Positions 57,935 to 64,000 of a DNA stretch of 64,000 bases are shown in pieces. Under the pieces are notes generated by a model. The model made no database searches, was not told the DNA's origin, and saw nothing but the letters and a program-made list of their open reading frames with translations. Both the position numbers and the translations under genes were made by a program. Source of the DNA: Deltaproteobacteria bacterium (GTDB taxonomy: Bacteria > Desulfobacterota > Binatia > UBA12015); contig JAJCZO010000336.1 of assembly GCA_029262355.1 (NCBI GenBank), positions 1 through 64,000 of the forward strand, in the 5' to 3' direction. The first letter of the stretch is position 1. Every line of letters starts with the position of its first letter.

Positions 57935-58443
57935 TCACGGCGGGCCCGCTCGAGAATCGTTCGGACCCGGTCGGCGATCTCCGGGTCGCCGCTTGATTTC
58001 GCGACCTTTCGCAGAGCCGACCTGGCCAGACGAAACGCGGGGCCGGCGATCTCCGCCGCCTCCGGCTGCCACGCGAAGCCGAGATCGCCCCAATCCTCGG
58101 AGCGCTTCCAGATTCGCGCGATGGCCTCGCCCTCGGCCTCGATCGCACGCACGCCCTCTTCGGTCAGGTGGTAGACCCGCTTCCCTGCGTCGGGCTCGGA
58201 GCGAACGAGGCCTTCGTCCTCCAACTGCTGAAGCGTCGGATAGACCGTGCCCGCGCTCGCCGTGTAGCCACCGCCCGAGCGCTCCTCGAGTTGCTTCATC
58301 AGCTCGTACCCGTGCTTCGGCCCACTCTCGAGGAGAGACAGTAGAGCGAGGCGGACCTCTCCCGGCCCGAAGAAGCGCCCTCGGACACCCCAGCCAGGAT
58401 CAAAGCCCCTACGATGGCGCCGCTTGCGGCCAAAACCGTGCAT
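57913..58443 (-). CDS. PadR family transcriptional regulator
   Basis: GEVRLALLSLLESGPKHGYELMKQLEERSGGGYTASAGTVYPTLQQLEDEGLV; ggaggg RBS before ATG 58443 (tracked start 58482). Confidence 0.92.
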   Translation of the reverse strand: MHGFGRKRRHRRGFDPGWGVRGRFFGPGEVRLALLSLLESGPKHGYELMKQLEERSGGGYTASAGTVYPTLQQLEDEGLVRSEPDAGKRVYHLTEEGVRAIEAEGEAIARIWKRSEDWGDLGFAWQPEAAEIAGPAFRLARSALRKVAKSSGDPEIADRVRTILERARREIDKLRS

Positions 58444-58493
58444 GTGCGGCTCCCTCCAATCACACCATGCGTCGTGTCTCATGCGCTCTTAGA

Positions 58494-58509
58494 TATATCG
58501 TACGATATA
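58494..58509. promoter_or_regulatory. Putative PadR operator, perfect 16-bp palindrome
   Basis: tatatcgtacgatata about 50 bp upstream of the PadR start. Confidence 0.75.
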
Positions 58510-58593
58510 CTTACGCAACAGTCGAAGAGGCCAGGATCTCAGCCACCGGGCGACGCTCTGCGCAGCCGCGCAAGCCTCGTCACGTCAGGCGGT

Positions 58594-59304
58594 CTAGAGT
58601 GCAGCGGTGCGTGCGTGCTCGCGGCGCATCTGAGCGACGAGCACGCGGGCCGCGTCGTCGAAAATGTGATCGCCGTACACGGGGTCGTCGTGATCGAGAA
58701 CGAAGGTCGCCTGGTAGGGCGTGCCCTCGCTTGCGCGAATGATGCGAACGACGTCTTCGACTTCGTCTAGTCGGTGCGCGTGCTTCTCGATGAGCAGTGC
58801 CCGGAAGCCCGCGTAGTGCCCCGCCTCATCACCGATCACCCGCCTGACCAGGTCACCCAGCGGTGCCCCGAGCAGGTCGTAGAGCGGCAGGTTCCCGCGG
58901 TACCCACGCAGCGTGGCGAGCTCGTCGTAAGCAAGTAGACACAGGATCTCGAACTCGCTCTCAAAGAGATGCGCGACCTTGGCGAAGTCCGGCGTGCGGG
59001 CGTTGAGGTCTGGCTCGGCGTCCTCACCCACCAGGGCTTCGACGACGCAGCGAAACGAGCTGAAGTGCCGAACCTCGTCGCGGTACCACCGCGCCAGCAC
59101 GCCTCGAAACTCGTCCGACAAGGGGATCTCGAGCCCATCGAGGTACTCGACCAGAAAGCGCGCATCGTACTCGGTGACCATGTCGTCGCGCAGCGCGGCC
59201 AACAAGCGCGCACGCTCGCCCGTCGAAACGGCCGCTAGCCGGCTCTGGGCCTCCCGAACGACCTCACGGATACCGGGAGCCGCGTCTTCCCAGGGAAGCG
59301 ACAT
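58594..59304 (-). CDS. Ferritin-like di-iron protein
   Basis: EVRHFSSF, ESEFEILCLLAYDE and DEAGHYAGF carboxylate/histidine motifs (tracked start 59349). Confidence 0.65.
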   Translation of the reverse strand: MSLPWEDAAPGIREVVREAQSRLAAVSTGERARLLAALRDDMVTEYDARFLVEYLDGLEIPLSDEFRGVLARWYRDEVRHFSSFRCVVEALVGEDAEPDLNARTPDFAKVAHLFESEFEILCLLAYDELATLRGYRGNLPLYDLLGAPLGDLVRRVIGDEAGHYAGFRALLIEKHAHRLDEVEDVVRIIRASEGTPYQATFVLDHDDPVYGDHIFDDAARVLVAQMRREHARTAAL

Positions 59305-59359
59305 GATCCCGCAAGGGTCTCGATTGGCTACTTCTCGCGCAAGTCCCAAGACACCCTAA

Positions 59360-59466
59360 GCCCGCACTTCGCACCAGGTTGCGCGAGGTCGGGTCGACGT
59401 CGAGGAGGCCGCGAACATGCGGTGCCGTCGGCTCGAGATCGCGTGACCTGGCGAGAAGTGCGGGCT
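59360..59466. repeat. Long imperfect inverted repeat / structured element
   Basis: agcccgcacttcgcaccaggt (59360-59380) and acctggcgagaagtgcgggct (59446-59466), 19/21 complementary, with further internal complementarity. Confidence 0.85.
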
Positions 59467-59606
59467 CTAGGACCCTGCGCGGATCAGGACACGAGGGGCC
59501 GCAGCGACGCGGCACCGCGCATCCCTGCGAACTGCACCCATTATGCGGGCCCTGGCCGGCGATCTGCGCCTCGGTGGGTTGCGCCGATGGTGTCACTCAG
59601 GATCGA

Positions 59607-60962
59607 ATGCTCCGGATGACCAAGCTCGGGGCGACCTGGTTCGCGGCATTGCTCCTCCTGGTCACGGCGACCGGAACTCGCGCGGAGCTCCCTCAGGCCG
59701 CCCGCACCGCGATCGAAGCCATGCTCGAGTGTGAGCGCCCCGAAGGCGGCTGGATGTACGTGTGCGCGCCGCGCCACGGGAGTCACGGAGTCACCAAGAT
59801 CGTGAACCTCGGCGCAAGACTCAGCGCCACGCTCGGTCTCGACATGTGGGATCTCGTAGTCCTGCGAAGCCCCGGCACCCCAGCCGCTGGCCTGCTTCTG
59901 CTCGAGGCGTGGCAGCTCACCAGCGAGTCGCGTTACCTCGAGGCAGCGCGGCGCAACGGAGACCTCCTGCTCAGACTCCAGCTGCCCGCCGGGGGTTGGT
60001 TCTCGGAGATGCCGGTCCACGGCCGAGATCTCGCGTTCTGGTTCAAGTGGTACGTCCCTTGGGCGACACTCGACGACGACGTGACGACCGGCGCCGTGCG
60101 GCTCCTCCTGCGTCTGTTCGAAGCCACGGGAGACGAGCGCTATCGAGTCGGCGCCGAGCGAGGCCTCGTTCTACTGGTAAGGGCGCAGCTCCCGTCGGGC
60201 GCCTGGCCGCTGACCTACCGGCCGGTGTGGCTGCGCACCGTCACTCCGTCCTTCGAGGATCTTCCCAGCCTGAACGACGCGGCGACCGCGTCGGTGATCC
60301 AAACCCTCATCCTTGGCGCCGAGGTGCTCGACCGTCCGGATCTCCTCGCGGCGGCGATCCGCGGCGGCGACTGGCTCGTCGAAGCACGGCACGCCGCGCC
60401 GCGCGCCGGCTGGGCGCAGCAGTACGACGAGTCCGGGCGAGCCGTGCCGGCACGCGCGTTCGAGCCGGTCGCGCTCGCCAGTTGGGAGACCCGCCACGCA
60501 CTGGACGCGCTCGTGGCCTTGAGTCGAACGGTCGAGGACACGCGCTACTGCTCGGCAATCCACGAGAGTGTCTCGTGGCTCGCAGAGTCGGCGCTCGGCC
60601 CCGGTTGCTGGGCTCGGTTCGTCTCTCCCGACACCGGCGAGCCGATCTTCCTCGACATCGACGGCAACGAAGTCGACCACCCCGGTAGAGCGAAGCGCCC
60701 CTACCGGTGGACGGGCGACTACGGCATTCCGGCCCTCTTCGCCGAGCTCGAGGTCGGCGATGGAGACACGGAAGTCACCCCTCGAATCGCCGGAGATGCG
60801 GGCGACTGCCCCCAGACGCCGCGACGCTCCCGACGCCGACTCGAAGCGCGAAACCCCCGCGCGAGAATCGGGGAAGCCGGTACCCAGATGGGTCTGGCCC
60901 GCCCAACGCCGCCATCGCCGTGCGCCATCACGCCGCCCGAGACCGGTGAACGGGGTTCTTGA
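59607..60962 (+). CDS. Secreted polysaccharide-lyase/epimerase-like (alpha/alpha-barrel, pectate lyase-like) protein
   Basis: Signal [55 protein letters not shown] repeats. Confidence 0.65.
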   Translation: MLRMTKLGATWFAALLLLVTATGTRAELPQAARTAIEAMLECERPEGGWMYVCAPRHGSHGVTKIVNLGARLSATLGLDMWDLVVLRSPGTPAAGLLLLEAWQLTSESRYLEAARRNGDLLLRLQLPAGGWFSEMPVHGRDLAFWFKWYVPWATLDDDVTTGAVRLLLRLFEATGDERYRVGAERGLVLLVRAQLPSGAWPLTYRPVWLRTVTPSFEDLPSLNDAATASVIQTLILGAEVLDRPDLLAAAIRGGDWLVEARHAAPRAGWAQQYDESGRAVPARAFEPVALASWETRHALDALVALSRTVEDTRYCSAIHESVSWLAESALGPGCWARFVSPDTGEPIFLDIDGNEVDHPGRAKRPYRWTGDYGIPALFAELEVGDGDTEVTPRIAGDAGDCPQTPRRSRRRLEARNPRARIGEAGTQMGLARPTPPSPCAITPPETGERGS

Positions 60963-60993
60963 CCGTCCCGGCCGCGCGCGACATGCGTGGCGG

Positions 60994-61413
<420 letters not shown>

Positions 61414-61424
61414 GTACCCGACTC

Positions 61425-62693
61425 ATGGAACGCCCGGCCGACCTGCGCATTGAAGACCTCGCCCATCCGAAGTTCGACCCCGCCGTTCGGGAGATGATGG
61501 ACCAAGTCGTCGCCGCATCCGCTCCAGTCGTCTTGACGACCGATGCCCTCTTGCAGGCCGCGTCGGAGCAGACGGGCCTCGACGACTTCGGCGATGATCG
61601 GTTCCGTGGCCCACTGGGCGCCATCCTCGACAGCGTCGAGAAGGATGGTCACCTGAGCCCGTTTGGGCGGATCAGCTTCTTCACTCTCCTCCTGCAACTC
61701 GCGAAGAACCGTCTCCAGATCCAAGACCTCCTGAGACGCCACCCCGAGATCCACGAGGTCGAGATCAAGGCACCCATCATCATCGCCGGCCTCCAGCGAA
61801 CCGGAACGACGCATCTTCACAACGTCCTGTCTGCCGATCCCAACATCCGCTACCTGCCCTACTGGGAGAGCCTCGAGCCCGTGGGCGAGGTCGCAGCCCA
61901 AGCCGAGGAAGGACTGCCAGATCCCCGGATGGCGCTCTGCGAGACCGCGCTCGCGTTCCAGGAGCAGGTGATGCCGCACTTCAAGCGCATGCACGAGATG
62001 ACGGTCGATCACGCGCACGAGGAGATTCAACTCCTGGCGATCGACTTTTCGACGATGCTGCTGGAATCGATAGTCACTCTGCCCGCGTACCGAGACTTCT
62101 ACCTCGGACACGACCAACGGCCCCACTACGAGTACATGAAGACCTGCCTGAAGGTTCTGACCTGGCTTCGGGGTGGAACCCGGTGGGTCTTGAAGTCCCC
62201 TCAGCACATCGAGCAGCTTCCCGCGGTGCTCGCGACGTTCCCCGATGCGACCGTCGTGTTCACACACCGTGATCCCGTATCGGTCATCGCCTCGACGGCA
62301 ACGATGCTCGCCTACAGCGCCAGGGTGCACCAGAACCCGGTCGATGCCGCCCGGCTCGGTGAGTACTGGGTCGACCGAACGGTGCGCATGCTGCGCGCCT
62401 GCGTACGAGACCGCAACCTCGTCCCCAAGGAGCGGTCGATGGACGTGCTCTTCCACGAGTACATGAAGGACGACATGGCGGTGGTGGATCAGATCTACGC
62501 GCTCGCGGGCCAGCCTCTCGGGAACGCGTCGCGGCAGGCGATGGCCGCGTACAGGGGAGCCCATCCCCGTGGGCGCTTCGGGCGGGTCTCCTACAAGCTC
62601 GCCGACTTCGATCTACGCGCGCAGGACGTGCGTGCCCAAACCCAGTTCTATGTCGACCACTTCGGCTTGGAGCTGGAGGAGACCGCGCTGTAG
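61425..62693 (+). CDS. Sulfotransferase family protein
   Basis: APIIIAGLQRTGTTHLHNVLSADPNIRYLPYWE; WVLKSPQHIEQLPAVLATFPDATVVFTHRDPVSVIAS. Confidence 0.92.
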   Translation: MERPADLRIEDLAHPKFDPAVREMMDQVVAASAPVVLTTDALLQAASEQTGLDDFGDDRFRGPLGAILDSVEKDGHLSPFGRISFFTLLLQLAKNRLQIQDLLRRHPEIHEVEIKAPIIIAGLQRTGTTHLHNVLSADPNIRYLPYWESLEPVGEVAAQAEEGLPDPRMALCETALAFQEQVMPHFKRMHEMTVDHAHEEIQLLAIDFSTMLLESIVTLPAYRDFYLGHDQRPHYEYMKTCLKVLTWLRGGTRWVLKSPQHIEQLPAVLATFPDATVVFTHRDPVSVIASTATMLAYSARVHQNPVDAARLGEYWVDRTVRMLRACVRDRNLVPKERSMDVLFHEYMKDDMAVVDQIYALAGQPLGNASRQAMAAYRGAHPRGRFGRVSYKLADFDLRAQDVRAQTQFYVDHFGLELEETAL

Positions 62694-62844
62694 GCCGGGC
62701 GCCCGACCCGAGTTCGATCGCGGACCGCGGTAACCCACGGTTACCAAAGGAATCAAGTTGAACCTCCGATGAGCCGGAACGCCTGGGTTTTCTCTCTATC
62801 TCAGCCGCGTCAGCCCGGCATGCCCATTGCGATGATGCAGCCGC

Positions 62845-64000
62845 ATGATGAACTCCAAGCGCCTCTCCACACGCGTCGGCCGGACTTTGGTCGTGAGCTT
62901 CTTCGTCCTCTCGTGGACTGCCGCCGACGCGAGCGTCCTCTGCTCGAGCCGCCTCGGCCATTTGCGGCTGCGCGAGCGCTGCCAACGGCACGAGATCCAC
63001 GTCGATCTCCGGGATCTGGCCGATGCCGCCCCTGATCCGGTGCCGCTGGCCGATTGGCCCACGACGTCGCAAAGCTCGGCCTTCGCCGGCCTCGAATCCG
63101 CGGCCAGCGCACCCGACGCGACGATGATCAATGTCGCCCCCTGCCGGCTGGTCGACACGCGCCCCGGTGGCCCTTCCGCTGTCGTCGGTGACGACATCGG
63201 CGCGCTCGCGGATTTCGAGATCCGCACCTACACCCTGACTGGCCTGTGCGGCGTCCCGGCCGGTGCAACCGCGCTCTCCATCAACCTCGCCGTCGTTCCC
63301 GGGGTTGCCGGAGGCTTTGCCTCGGTCGGGCCGACAGGGTCCATCGCGCCGTTTCCTCCCGGGCCGAGCTTCGCGTCGATCAACTTCGTCGGCTCCAGCC
63401 CGCCCCTGTCCAACTCGCTCATCGTCCCGCTGGACGACGCGGGCCGGATCGACGTCTACGCCGCCCGGGCGGCCGACGTCATCATCGACACGAATGGATA
63501 TTTCCAACCGAAGGATGCTGGCACCAACGTCTTCTTCCTCCCGGGTACGGGCACGGGTCTCGAGAACGGTGCCGCGCTGTCCGCGGTCGTCGGTGAGGTG
63601 AACGCGCTACCGCTGGGGACTCGATCCACGATCGAGCTCGGGCCGGGCGTCTTCGACCTCGATGCCACCGCGCTCAACATCATACGCCCCGTGTCCCTCG
63701 TGGGAGCCGATCAGGCATTGACCTCGATCCTGTGCGCGTGTGTGAGCGATGCCGTCGTGTTCTCCGCGGACTCCGCTGGGTCCTCCATCCGCCACGTGCG
63801 CGTCGAGAACACCATGAACTCCCTCAACTCACACGCACTCCGGTTCTCAGCCTCGGGCGGTTCCGCCGCCAGCCACGTCGACATTCGAACGACGGGAGGT
63901 GCCGGGATCTACCTCAGTAGCGCTCCCAACATCGCCCTGACCCACGTCACTGTCGATGCCGCCGGGCTGGCCGTGTTCGGTAGCGGAACCGGTTCGAGCG
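62845..64000 (+). CDS. Secreted protein, probable beta-helix architecture (3' truncated by window edge)
   Basis: Frame 1 stays open to the window end (absent from ORF track): MMNSKRLSTRVGRTLVVSFFVLSWTAADAS signal; INVAPCRLVDTRPGG; ALRFSASGGSAASHVDIRTTGGAGIYLSSAPNIALTHVTVDAAG. Confidence 0.82.
   Translation, partial: MMNSKRLSTRVGRTLVVSFFVLSWTAADASVLCSSRLGHLRLRERCQRHEIHVDLRDLADAAPDPVPLADWPTTSQSSAFAGLESAASAPDATMINVAPCRLVDTRPGGPSAVVGDDIGALADFEIRTYTLTGLCGVPAGATALSINLAVVPGVAGGFASVGPTGSIAPFPPGPSFASINFVGSSPPLSNSLIVPLDDAGRIDVYAARAADVIIDTNGYFQPKDAGTNVFFLPGTGTGLENGAALSAVVGEVNALPLGTRSTIELGPGVFDLDATALNIIRPVSLVGADQALTSILCACVSDAVVFSADSAGSSIRHVRVENTMNSLNSHALRFSASGGSAASHVDIRTTGGAGIYLSSAPNIALTHVTVDAAGLAVFGSGTGSS

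Overview
High-GC bacterial chromosomal window, densely coding on both strands, about 40 confident protein genes. Taxon is not established from sequence alone. Most content is housekeeping or secondary metabolism: ECF sigma/anti-sigma pair, alkyl-DHAP-synthase-like FAD enzyme next to GlpD, GlpK, ZIP transporter, GMC/gluconate-DH-type pair, TPP decarboxylase, sulfatase, sulfotransferases, LLM oxidoreductases, N-acyl-D-amino-acid deacylases, thiolase, amidase, PadR regulator. Main points beyond the ORF track: (1) a selenocysteine tRNA (selC, anticodon UCA) at 23174-23268, between a REP-type Y1 (HUH) transposase flanked by inverted repeats and hairpins and a block of decayed gene fragments; (2) three consecutive paralogous multi-TM histidine kinases followed by one sigma54-dependent NtrC-family regulator and a small membrane ORF (29250-37312); (3) a luciferase-like (LLM) oxidoreductase with an apparent Sec signal peptide; (4) a PQQ-dehydrogenase/cytochrome fusion whose lipoprotein signal lies upstream of the tracked start with no ATG/GTG/TTG available (ATT candidate); (5) a ~107-nt long hairpin element at 59360-59466; (6) a frame-disrupted zinc-ribbon-type gene at 28659-29081. 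All family calls come from motif recognition by eye; no database search was run.
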